Of a stretch of DNA of 64,000 bases, positions 42,284 through 49,606 are shown in pieces. Made by a program: the position numbers and the translations under genes. The stretch is from contig NZ_FPAY01000001.1 in assembly GCF_900116495.1 (NCBI RefSeq), positions 868,001 through 932,000 of the forward strand. Direction: 5' to 3'. The DNA comes from Arthrobacter sp. ov118. GTDB taxonomy: Bacteria; Actinomycetota; Actinomycetes; Actinomycetales; Micrococcaceae. Each line of letters begins with the position of its first letter. Positions within the stretch are counted from its first letter, which is position 1. A model generated the notes under the pieces. That model had not been told where the DNA came from, made no database searches, and saw only the letters and a list, made by a program, of their open reading frames with translations.

Positions 42284-43762
42284 TCAGGCTGGTGCCAGCG
42301 CCGTCCGCATGCTCTTGCGGATGAGGTCGTGCTGCTTACGCACCAACAGCAGCGGATCCACCTCACCGAGCTCGGCGAAGGCATGGCCTTCCCACTCGCT
42401 GGACCAGTAGCCGCGGTAGCCGCCTTCGACGAAGACGCGGACGAGTTCTGGATAATCGATCGCCGGCTCGTTGCCCTGGTCGTCGATATCGTAGAACTTC
42501 GCATGGACGTGCATGATTTGCGGCATGATGTCAGCCCACTCCTTCGGGCTGACATGGCCGTGCATATTAAAGGCCAGGTGCGCGAAGGACCCAAGCCGGG
42601 CAGGATCGAAGTCGCGTCCCCGCAGGTACGCAATGAACTCCTCCTGCCGCACCCGCATCGGGGCCTCAGTAGCCCAGATAGCCTGCAGCCTTTCGACAGC
42701 TTTATCGTCCAGCCCGGCACGGCGAACCGCGCGCAGGAGCGTGGGAGACATGCTGTGCATGGTTGAGGAGAAGTCAGCCACGAAGCCCAACAGCGGTGAG
42801 TCAAGCTCGGCGTAGACGTCGCGGACCTTCATGATCTCGGGCGAGTTGGGCCCCAGCGGCGCATGGATCTCGTAGGCAAGTTTGAGTTCGAGGTCCTCGG
42901 CGAGCGGCAGCAGCCGGCGAAGCAGCTCCGGCTTCGCGCTCTGGATGCGGACCAGCGGGAAACCGAGCTTCTTGGCGCCGTGGAAGAGTGTCTGCGTGAA
43001 CTCATACTCCTCATCCGGGGTCATGTCGCGGTCACGGCGGCGTCCCATGTCCAAGTTGGCGCCGAAGGAGCTGGCGGTGAAGCCGTGCTTGTCGAAGGCC
43101 TCCTGCCACGAGCGCACGAAGTCGTCAGTCACGTTGGGATAGGTCGGCAGGACCTGCGATGCCACAATCTCGATCCCGGGGCCGATGCCGAGCTCGGCCA
43201 CGCGGTTCAGCAGGCCGTCGAAGTCGTACCAGCCGGCCCGGAATTCGGCACTTGCCGAGTACAGGGTGAGTCCCAGCGAGAACGGATCGTCCCCCGCCTT
43301 CGGCGGGGGCGGCGTGACCGCCGTCGTCAGTTCCGGTGCCGCCGAGGCCCTGTCCGTGACGGTCAGCTCCAGTGCCTGGTCCACGAAGTTGGGGACGTAC
43401 ATGCCGGGGCCGCCGTCCTGGCCGGGGGCAATCTGCATGTACGGCAGGCGCAGCTCACCGATGAGCCGGATGGTGTGCTGCTCGCCCAAGGCAACTGGGC
43501 TCTCCGTTTTGGCGATGAGCAAGGGATGTTCCTGGAGGCACCAGAGCGTTTCGCTTTGAGCGGGCAGGTCCGGGAGCGCATAGCGGACACCGCCCAGTTC
43601 CAGGGACAAGTTCTCGGCGGGGATGTCCTGGCCGTCGACGGTGAGCCGCAGGCTGGAGACCGAGGAGAGCCACAGGCTCCGGTACCACGGCAGGGTCAGG
43701 GCCAGGGCGAGGCCGTCGGGGTGGGTGCGGAGGCTTGCATCGTCAAGAAGTCCGTTTGGCAT
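42284..43762 (-). CDS. Fused CarB-CarC-like C-glycoside deglycosidase (beta domain + TIM barrel)
   Basis: A 492-residue protein with both deglycosidase subunits in one chain. Residues 1-135 match the free CarB-like proteins (LALTLPWYRSLWLSSVSSLRLTVDGQDIP, SETLWCLQEHP, ELRLPYMQIAP). A Pro/Ala-rich linker follows (about 140-158, TTAVTPPPPKAGDD). Residues 160-492 match CarC: Glu298 and His300 (YEIHAP), Asp330 (FVADFSS), His418 and His420 (HVHAKFYDID), Glu456 (SSEWEGH). All expected metal and catalytic residues are kept, so it should be active. It is closest to the separate pair at 32384-33855 and follows the second fused gene after 31 bases. Confidence 0.8.
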   Translation of the reverse strand: MPNGLLDDASLRTHPDGLALALTLPWYRSLWLSSVSSLRLTVDGQDIPAENLSLELGGVRYALPDLPAQSETLWCLQEHPLLIAKTESPVALGEQHTIRLIGELRLPYMQIAPGQDGGPGMYVPNFVDQALELTVTDRASAAPELTTAVTPPPPKAGDDPFSLGLTLYSASAEFRAGWYDFDGLLNRVAELGIGPGIEIVASQVLPTYPNVTDDFVRSWQEAFDKHGFTASSFGANLDMGRRRDRDMTPDEEYEFTQTLFHGAKKLGFPLVRIQSAKPELLRRLLPLAEDLELKLAYEIHAPLGPNSPEIMKVRDVYAELDSPLLGFVADFSSTMHSMSPTLLRAVRRAGLDDKAVERLQAIWATEAPMRVRQEEFIAYLRGRDFDPARLGSFAHLAFNMHGHVSPKEWADIMPQIMHVHAKFYDIDDQGNEPAIDYPELVRVFVEGGYRGYWSSEWEGHAFAELGEVDPLLLVRKQHDLIRKSMRTALAPA

Positions 43763-43793
43763 GGTTGTTCTCTTTACTGGGAAGTGGGATGGG

Positions 43794-45089
43794 TCAGGTC
43801 AGTTCGCCGGTGATGCGGCGGATCAGGGCGTGTTGGCGCCGCACTTGCTCAATGGCGCGCCATGGCGTGCGTTCGCCTTCGTATTCGCTGGAGAGATAGC
43901 CGGTGTAGCCGGAGTTCTTGAGGGCCTTGAGGACGGGCAGCCAGGGAATCTGCTGGTCTTCCAGCTGCTCGTTGATGTCGTGGAACTTCGCCTGGACGAA
44001 CACCACGTACTGGGCGATTTCGGCGAAGTCGGCCGGGTCGACGCCGATGCCGTCAAGGAAGGCGGGCCGGGTCTCGCGGGTCTCACCTTCGCGCAGCGGG
44101 ATGGGCCGGTCCTGGAAGATTCCGGTGTCGATGAGCAGGCCGAAGTTCTTGGTTCCGGTCCGTTCGATGAGTCCGATGTAGTCCTCGACGACGGGGTGCT
44201 TGATGGGCGTCGGCGAATGGATTTCGGGGCAGATGATGATCCCCAGCTCGTGCGCCAGGTCAAGGGAGCGTTCCACGGACTCGGTCCAGATGGGGTCCGG
44301 GACCAGGTCGCTGGACACGACGCCGATCTTGGGGCGCACGAAGCCGAAACCCAGTTGGTTGGCAAGCCGCAGGTCCCGCTGCAGGGCCGCCGCACCCTCC
44401 GCGACGGTCATGGTGCGGCCCGGGTGAAGCCGGGTGTCGATCCAGGAACCGTAGTTCGTCGGCTCCAGCGAATACTTCTCCAGCAGGCCGAACCAGTTAT
44501 CGATCCAGGCCGGGGACGGTTCCGGATAGTTGGGGACGTGGCCCTCGCCGAGGATCTCGACGCCGGTGGCGCCCACGTCAGCGACGGCGGCCAGCGCCGT
44601 CTCAAGGCCCAACACCGTGCCGTAATCGCCCATGAAGCTGTAGAGGGAAACGCCGTAGCGGAAGGTACCTTCGCCGCCTTCCGGCGCGAGCGTGACTTTG
44701 CGGCTGGTCCGGTGAGTGGTGGGCTGGTGCTCGACCGGTATGTAGGACATGCGCAGCCGCAGCTCGATGGAGAGCTCGTGGACGCCCTGCGGGAGGCCGC
44801 CCTTGAGGGGAACGGTGACCACTGCCGCTTCCTCAAGGGGCCAGCGCACGCCATCACTTTCCCAGAGCTGCTGCAGGGTGTAGGTCCGCCCGCCGAACGT
44901 CCACAGCGGAACGTCAGGTCCGACGTCGACCATGTCGCCAACGCGAACGGCGATGCCATCGATGAGGGACGCGGCCATGCCCCGGTAGGAAGGCATCCGG
45001 ACCCGGAACTGAAAGCCGGTTACACGTCCGCCATCCGTTACGTTGCGGAAGCCGACGGACTGGATGAGGTCTCTTTCGAGAAGCATCAT
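43794..45089 (-). CDS. Second fused CarB-CarC-like protein with altered metal-site histidines
   Basis: A 431-residue protein. Residues 1-135 form a CarB-like domain (FQFRVRMPSYRGMAASLIDGIAVRVGD, LWESDGVRWPLEEAAV, LRLRMSYIPVEHQP). The barrel begins at about 142 (FRYGVSLYSFMGDYG) almost without linker. Glu289 and His291 (CPEIHSP), Asp321 (LLIDTGI) and Glu402 (SSEYEGE) are kept. The usual HVHAKF reads FVQAKF (Phe364, Gln366), so both histidines are lost. It is the first gene of a two-gene operon, with an ACATAAGT box 56 bases upstream. It may bind metal through Gln366, act on another substrate, or be inactive. Confidence 0.7.
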   Translation of the reverse strand: MMLLERDLIQSVGFRNVTDGGRVTGFQFRVRMPSYRGMAASLIDGIAVRVGDMVDVGPDVPLWTFGGRTYTLQQLWESDGVRWPLEEAAVVTVPLKGGLPQGVHELSIELRLRMSYIPVEHQPTTHRTSRKVTLAPEGGEGTFRYGVSLYSFMGDYGTVLGLETALAAVADVGATGVEILGEGHVPNYPEPSPAWIDNWFGLLEKYSLEPTNYGSWIDTRLHPGRTMTVAEGAAALQRDLRLANQLGFGFVRPKIGVVSSDLVPDPIWTESVERSLDLAHELGIIICPEIHSPTPIKHPVVEDYIGLIERTGTKNFGLLIDTGIFQDRPIPLREGETRETRPAFLDGIGVDPADFAEIAQYVVFVQAKFHDINEQLEDQQIPWLPVLKALKNSGYTGYLSSEYEGERTPWRAIEQVRRQHALIRRITGELT

Positions 45090-45144
45090 TGCTCACTCTC
45101 TCTAGGTGCGGATTCCAGAGTAGCAACCATTTAGGCGGTTTTGT

Positions 45145-45152
45145 ACATAAGT
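45145..45152. promoter_or_regulatory. ACATAAGT box upstream of the fused deglycosidase operon
   Basis: An exact copy of the recurring box, within TTGTACATAAGTTGG, 56 bases upstream of the first fused gene. The same box occurs at 28983, 41134 and 41156. Confidence 0.5.
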
Positions 45153-45248
45153 TGGTAGATAACCTGCAGAACAAACCGGGCGGCAGCCGGCGGGCCCCCA
45201 GGCTCTTTCCGGGAGGGGCCCGGCGGCAGTGGGCCGCCGTCCGGCGAC

Positions 45249-45791
45249 CTAGTCCGACGACCGGTGAAGGACAAAGATGCCGCCGTACGCGGGCTGGTCC
45301 GGCCTCTGCCGATCACTGTCCATGTATTCGCTCAGCACAGCGTAGACGCGTGTGATGAGGTCCTTGGCGTCCGCCTCGGAGAGGTGAAGTACGAAGCGCG
45401 AGAGGCTGGCCAGCGCATCCGGGCCTGCTTCCGCCAGCTCTTCCCGGAACGCCTCGAGCGGGGCCAGCGGACCGGCCGGACCGGCTTCACGCAGAGCGGT
45501 GTCCAGGTTCCAGGACCGGCCGGTAGAACGGTACGGCTTCTCCAGCGCGCCACGCGCTCCCGTGCGGACGTCGGCGGCTTCGAGGAATCCGGTCGCGAGC
45601 AATTGCCGCACGTGATAGAGCATGGTCCCCGGGTCCTGGCCCAGCCGATCGGCGAGCTGCTTGTTCGTCAGTTCGTGGAGTCCGCACAGGCGCAGGATCC
45701 TCAAGCGCAGCGGATGGGCCAGCGCCCTGATTTCGCGGGCGTTTGCGGCGGGCTTCCTGTCGTCCGGGGCCGACTCTTCTGCGTCCGTCAT
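45249..45791 (-). CDS. ArsR/winged-helix transcriptional regulator
   Basis: A 180-residue protein with an ArsR-type winged helix-turn-helix: REIRALAHPLRLRILRLCGLHELTNKQLADRLGQDPGTMLYHVRQLLATGFLEA. No cysteine-rich metal site is evident, so it probably senses an organic ligand. The C-terminal half is helical and acidic. Divergent from the MFS gene with 74 bases between, it is likely that gene's repressor. Confidence 0.87.
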   Translation of the reverse strand: MTDAEESAPDDRKPAANAREIRALAHPLRLRILRLCGLHELTNKQLADRLGQDPGTMLYHVRQLLATGFLEAADVRTGARGALEKPYRSTGRSWNLDTALREAGPAGPLAPLEAFREELAEAGPDALASLSRFVLHLSEADAKDLITRVYAVLSEYMDSDRQRPDQPAYGGIFVLHRSSD

Positions 45792-45847
45792 GCGACCATC
45801 CTACGAACTGATGTACTGGATTCGACCCCCTTGAATTTTCTCAATCA

Positions 45848-45867
45848 ATAGGTAACTGTTCTCCTAT
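45848..45867. promoter_or_regulatory. Inverted repeat ATAGG-N10-CCTAT over the MFS start
   Basis: The dyad lies in the 74-base divergent gap and its right arm overlaps the first base of the MFS start codon. It is a reasonable operator for the neighbouring ArsR-type protein; the function is inferred from position. Confidence 0.45.
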
Positions 45868-47116
45868 GACTGGTCACGCTACACAGGTGGAAGAACAGGC
45901 ACGTGTGCCGCTCGGTTCCTCCTACTGGAAGCTGTGGACCTCATCCGGGCTGTCCAACCTCGCGGACGGCGTCTTCAAAATCGCGCTGCCGCTGCTGGCC
46001 ATCCAGTTCACGCAGTCCCCCACCCTGGTGGCTGGGCTGACCGTCACAGCAACGCTGCCCTGGCTTCTCCTCGCCCTGACCGCCGGAGCGTTGGCCGACC
46101 GGCTGGACCGGCGCAAGCTCATGTTGTGGGCCAACCTCGGCCGGGCGCTCCTGCCCGCCGTGCTGGTCGGACTCATCCTGATGGACTTCGGCTCCATTTG
46201 GGCTCTCTACGTTGTCGCATTGATGGTCGGTGTGGCTGAAACGCTCTACGACACTTCGGCGCAGTCGATCATGCCCCAGGTAGTGCACCGGGACCAACTG
46301 TCGCGCGCCAACGGCCGGCTCTACGCCGTCGAACTCACCAGCAACCAGTTCGTGGGCCCCCCGCTGGGCGGGCTGCTGGTGGCCCTCGGCGTCGTTGCGG
46401 GCTTTGGCGTGCCGGCGGCACTGTGGCTCGCCGCCGTCGGTGTCCTGCTCCTGGTCCCGGGGACTTTCCGCGCAGAGCGGGAGCAGAAGTCGACACTGCG
46501 GTCCGACATTGGTGAGGGTTTGCGGTTCCTCTGGAACCAGAAGATCCTCCGCACGCTCGCGGTGATGACCGGAGTTTTCAACTTCGCATCCAGTGCGGCA
46601 TTCGCGGTCCTGGTGCTGTTTGCCGTGGGCCCGGCCTCAGAAATGAAACTGTCCGAGGTGGGGTTCGGCCTGCTCCTGACGGCATCCGCTCTCGGCTCCT
46701 TGGTTGGCTCGTTCATCTCCGAACGGGTAGAGGCCAGGCTGGGCCGGTCGAACTCGCTGACGCTCACGGTCTTCGGGTGTGCGCTATTCATAGGTGCGCC
46801 CGCCCTGACCAGCAACCCCTATGTTCTTGGCCCGATCCTCTTTATGGGCGGCATTCTGATCGTGCTCTGGAACGTCATCACCGTGTCCTTGCGCCAACGC
46901 ATTACGCCCAACGGATTGCTGGGCAGACTCAACAGCGCCTACCGCCTGCTGGCTTGGGGCACCATGCCGCTCGGGGCAGCAGCGGGCGGCCTGCTGGCCC
47001 AATGGCTGGGCCTGCAGGCCATGTTCGGCATCATGGGGATGCTGACCCTGGCGCTACTCGGGATGATGCCCATCCTCACGGACAAGGCAATCGCCGAGGC
47101 CGACGCCGCATTTTAG
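45866..47116 (+). CDS. MFS efflux transporter
   Basis: A 416-residue major facilitator protein of the enterobactin-exporter-like (MFS_3) group. It shows NLADGVFKIALPLLAIQFTQSPTLVAG, the loop motif AGALADRLDRRKLM and the family segment LYDTSAQSIMPQVVHRDQLSRANGRLYAVELTSNQFVGPPLGG. Predicted role: export of a toxic compound. The divergent ArsR-type gene probably controls it. Confidence 0.9.
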   Translation: MTGHATQVEEQARVPLGSSYWKLWTSSGLSNLADGVFKIALPLLAIQFTQSPTLVAGLTVTATLPWLLLALTAGALADRLDRRKLMLWANLGRALLPAVLVGLILMDFGSIWALYVVALMVGVAETLYDTSAQSIMPQVVHRDQLSRANGRLYAVELTSNQFVGPPLGGLLVALGVVAGFGVPAALWLAAVGVLLLVPGTFRAEREQKSTLRSDIGEGLRFLWNQKILRTLAVMTGVFNFASSAAFAVLVLFAVGPASEMKLSEVGFGLLLTASALGSLVGSFISERVEARLGRSNSLTLTVFGCALFIGAPALTSNPYVLGPILFMGGILIVLWNVITVSLRQRITPNGLLGRLNSAYRLLAWGTMPLGAAAGGLLAQWLGLQAMFGIMGMLTLALLGMMPILTDKAIAEADAAF

Positions 47117-47235
47117 GTTCCGCGTTCCTTTTCATCAAGAGGACGAAACCAGGTACTTCAATTCGCAACACGGGCGGTCCCTTCCGCTTTGCCGGCACTG
47201 ACCTGCGGCACTCGGTGGTACGCCGGCCGTTCGCG

Positions 47236-47979
47236 TCAGGTGGCTCCGCGTTGCCGGGCCAGCTCGACTGCTGTCGCGATGCTGCCGTTGTAGGGCATGC
47301 CGTGTCCCGGCAGGGCGATTTCGGCGCCCGTGACGGCGAGCATGCCGAGGGACTCCAGGGCAGTGTGGGTGTTGGCCGTCGCCGCGGCTGACACAATCTG
47401 GGGGCCGCGGGCTCCCGTGTAGGGGTCCAGGGTAACTAGGGCGTCTCCCGTGATCACCGTGCCGCGGTCGCCGAAGTGCAGGGCACAGTGTCCATCTGTG
47501 TGGCCGGGGGTGTGCAGCGGCTCGGGGTGCCCGGGGAAGGCCCGGGCGGATTCGGTGTCGAGCGTGCGCAGATCGCTAACGCCGGTGACGTTCAGCGCCC
47601 CGGCCAGACTCATTCGGGTCAGGATCGGGATGCAGCGCGGGTACCTGACCGGGTAGAGCAGGCGGTTTTTTTCGTGCTTGTACCTGTAGGGATGGGCGGC
47701 AATGTAGGCATCCCCGGGGTGGATGAACACCGGCACGTCCAGGTCGTGCTGCAGCCTGGCGGCGAACCCGAGATGGTCGAAGTGCCCGTGGGTCAGGACC
47801 AGGGCGGAGATATCGCGGGGCGAGCGGCCGAGTTCCCGCAGTGCCGCCACCACCAGTTTCCACATGGCCGGAAGACCCGCATCCACCAACAGGACGTTCG
47901 CCCCATCCTGGACGATGTAGCAGTTGACTGCGGCATGTTCGATGAGGTGGATCTGGTCGGCGACATTGGGACGGAACAT
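47236..47979 (-). CDS. MBL-fold metallo-hydrolase
   Basis: A 247-residue metallo-beta-lactamase-fold protein. The zinc motif HxHxDH is read as LTHGHFDHLGF (His64, His66, Asp68, His69), with HTPGHTDGHCALHF supplying the later His and VITGDALVTLD the bridging Asp. Length and the NCYIVQDGANVLLVDAGLP start fit glyoxalase II/lactonase-type hydrolases. Substrate unknown; it stands alone between an MFS gene and a small unknown gene. Confidence 0.87.
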   Translation of the reverse strand: MFRPNVADQIHLIEHAAVNCYIVQDGANVLLVDAGLPAMWKLVVAALRELGRSPRDISALVLTHGHFDHLGFAARLQHDLDVPVFIHPGDAYIAAHPYRYKHEKNRLLYPVRYPRCIPILTRMSLAGALNVTGVSDLRTLDTESARAFPGHPEPLHTPGHTDGHCALHFGDRGTVITGDALVTLDPYTGARGPQIVSAAATANTHTALESLGMLAVTGAEIALPGHGMPYNGSIATAVELARQRGAT

Positions 47980-48201
47980 GCAAATCTCCTCCTAGGAATC
48001 ATTCGGCCGTGTTTGCCTAACTGCACCTTGTCCCTAATCGCTACCCGTGGCAACGGGGGCAACGACTCTCCCCTAAGTTTTCGCGAAACATCGCCCAAGG
48101 ATGTCAGCGGCCACCCTTCCCGGACCTTTTGCCATGAGGCAAATATCCTGCTACGCGGAAGTTTTTTATGAGTCGACACGGGCTCTCACGTTGAGTTATC
48201 T

Positions 48202-48226
48202 GCGCTGCTACTTTGGGTAGCAGCGC
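48202..48226. terminator. Perfect 10-bp hairpin in the gap before a small gene
   Basis: Arms GCGCTGCTAC and GTAGCAGCGC around TTTGG, about 50 bases upstream of the small gene at 48277. It lies in a 297-base gap between divergent genes, so a leader or attenuator structure is as likely as a terminator. A weaker hairpin TTTGCC-ATGA-GGCAAA lies at about 48129-48144. Confidence 0.4.
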
Positions 48227-48276
48227 CTGCTGCACCGGCCGCCGAAGGCCGGCCTGAGCTAAGGAGAATGGATCCC

Positions 48277-48615
48277 GTGACACAGGTACCCAGCCACGAT
48301 GAACTCCCTTTGCCCGATTACGACCATCTTCCCGCCGCGACGTTGCCTTCGCGGATTTCAGGGCTGAATGAAGCTGACCTGGAGCAGGTGCTGGCCTACG
48401 AGCGTGCCCACGCAAATCGGCTTCCCATCGTCCAGATTCTTGAGCAGCGGCTGACGGCCCTGCAGAACGGGGCCGAGCCGAGCGGGACCGCCCTCCCCAG
48501 CACGCCGGAAGTGACCCAGTCGCAGCAGGCGCCAACGGTAACACCAGCGACGTCGGGGCCGCCTATAAATCCGCCATCCCAGGGCGATCCCACCAACCCG
48601 GCGCAACCGCGGTAA
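48277..48615 (+). CDS. Small conserved actinobacterial protein (DUF8129-like)
   Basis: About 112 residues from the GTG at 48277, which is 10 bases from AAGGAG; the ATG at 48268 would be only 2 bases from it. The segment LPDYDHLPAATLPSRISGLNEADLEQVLAYERAHANRLPIVQILEQRL is a compact helical domain I recall as widely conserved in actinobacteria (DUF8129). The C-terminal 45 residues are Pro/Thr/Gln-rich and disordered. Function unknown. Confidence 0.75.
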   Translation: MTQVPSHDELPLPDYDHLPAATLPSRISGLNEADLEQVLAYERAHANRLPIVQILEQRLTALQNGAEPSGTALPSTPEVTQSQQAPTVTPATSGPPINPPSQGDPTNPAQPR

Positions 48616-48653
48616 GGACTCAACCGGACAGCATATATAGCTGTTGTAGATAC

Positions 48654-48682
48654 TGCACTCTAAGTGCACTATGATGCACTTA
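48654..48682. promoter_or_regulatory. Three TGCACTTA-type half-sites overlapping the XRE start
   Basis: TGCACT-CTA-AGTGCA (48654-48668) is followed by TGCACTTA (48675-48682). TAAGTGCA (48661-48668) and TGCACTTA form a perfect 8-bp dyad with a 6-base spacer. The last base of the dyad is the A of the XRE ATG. A bound dimer here would block initiation, so it looks like autoregulation. Confidence 0.6.
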
Positions 48683-49287
48683 TGGATGTGGCTACAACGA
48701 GCTTGGCGCTGGCAATCGGCGCCCGGGTTAAGCAGGAGCGGCAGTCGCGGGGCTGGACGCTTGATCAGCTGGCGGAGGCTGCAGGGGTAAGCCGCAGGAT
48801 GATCGTCAACGTGGAGCAGGGTGCCGCGAATCCCAGTGTGGGAACCCTGCTGAGGATCAGCGACGCGCTCGGTGTGGGGCTTCCGGCGTTGGTCGAGCCA
48901 CCTCGGCAGAAGCCGGTGAAGGTCACCCGCAGTGGTGAGGGGGCTGCGTTGTGGAGCGGTGAATCCGGGGGGCGCGGCGTGTTGGTGGCCGGCACCGAGC
49001 CGCCGGACGTGGTTGAACTGTGGGACTGGACGCTGGGTCCCGGTGACCGTCACGCGAGCGAGGCCCACACATCGGGCACCAAAGAACTCCTGCAGGTCCA
49101 GCAGGGCACGGTCATGGTGGAGGCCGCAGGCCGATCGTTCACCCTCCAAGCAGGGGACGCGTTGACGTTCCCGGGCGACGTGGCACACTCCTACTCCAAT
49201 CCGGGCACGGAGCCGGCGAGGTTCTCCCTGGCCGTCTTCGAACCGGGCGTAGGGACAGGACACCGGCCGGAGGCCTCCGGTGCCTGA
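48682..49287 (+). CDS. XRE-family regulator with C-terminal cupin domain
   Basis: About 201 residues from the ATG at 48682. The helix-turn-helix is IGARVKQERQSRGWTLDQLAEAAGVSRRMIVNVEQGAANPSVGTLLRISDALGVGL. A cupin follows (VELWDWTLGPGDRHASEAHTSGTKELLQVQQGTVMVEAAGRSFTLQAGDALTFPGDVAHSYSNPG). Such proteins often control amino-acid uptake or efflux genes. It is followed by a B3/B4-related gene and an EamA exporter, a gene order I associate with this family, so it probably controls them. Confidence 0.9.
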   Translation: MDVATTSLALAIGARVKQERQSRGWTLDQLAEAAGVSRRMIVNVEQGAANPSVGTLLRISDALGVGLPALVEPPRQKPVKVTRSGEGAALWSGESGGRGVLVAGTEPPDVVELWDWTLGPGDRHASEAHTSGTKELLQVQQGTVMVEAAGRSFTLQAGDALTFPGDVAHSYSNPGTEPARFSLAVFEPGVGTGHRPEASGA

Positions 49288-49546
49288 GTCGGGCATGCTT
49301 CACGAATTTCTCGACGGCGGCCGGGTTGACGCCGCCGTGTTCGCGCTCCGGCCCGACTACCGGGCCTTGCTACTGGCCGTGGACGGACTCGTCCCGGGCC
49401 CAAGCGAGCAGACCAGTGAGGAGCTGCTCCGTGCGGCGGAGACCGCAGCCGAGGATCTGATCGACCGGCTGACCGGGCTCGGTCCCGACGTCCGGGTCGC
49501 CCGCCGCCTTATAGCCGCCACCACAATCATCGATGAAGGACATTGA
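49280..49546 (+). pseudogene. Internally deleted B3/B4-domain protein (88 residues)
   Basis: The start GTG overlaps the XRE-cupin stop by 8 bases. Residues 1-45 (HEFLDGGRVDAAVFALRPDYRALLLAVDGLVPGPSEQ) look like the N-terminus of B3/B4 tRNA-binding-domain proteins. Residues 55-85 (AAEDLIDRLTGLGPDVRVARRLIAATT) look like their C-terminus. The central B3/B4 core of about 130-150 residues is missing, and the frame is intact. I therefore read it as an in-frame deletion remnant; a short functional protein is possible. Based on recollection of the family, not alignment. Confidence 0.5.
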
Positions 49547-49606
49547 CATGCTCATCCACACCCGGCTACGCGCGTTCGGTGACCGGCAGACCCGAAAGGG
49601 CCAGCC

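Noticed and set aside
42284..45089. Possibility that the fused genes are sequencing artefacts joining separate genes
   Set aside because: Two neighbouring genes show the same domain order, each with an uninterrupted frame and one with a clear Pro-rich linker, so a double error is unlikely; resequencing would settle it.
43623..45134. Long plus-strand frame opposite the second fused CarB-CarC gene
   Set aside because: Shadow of the minus-strand gene, without similarity to known proteins.
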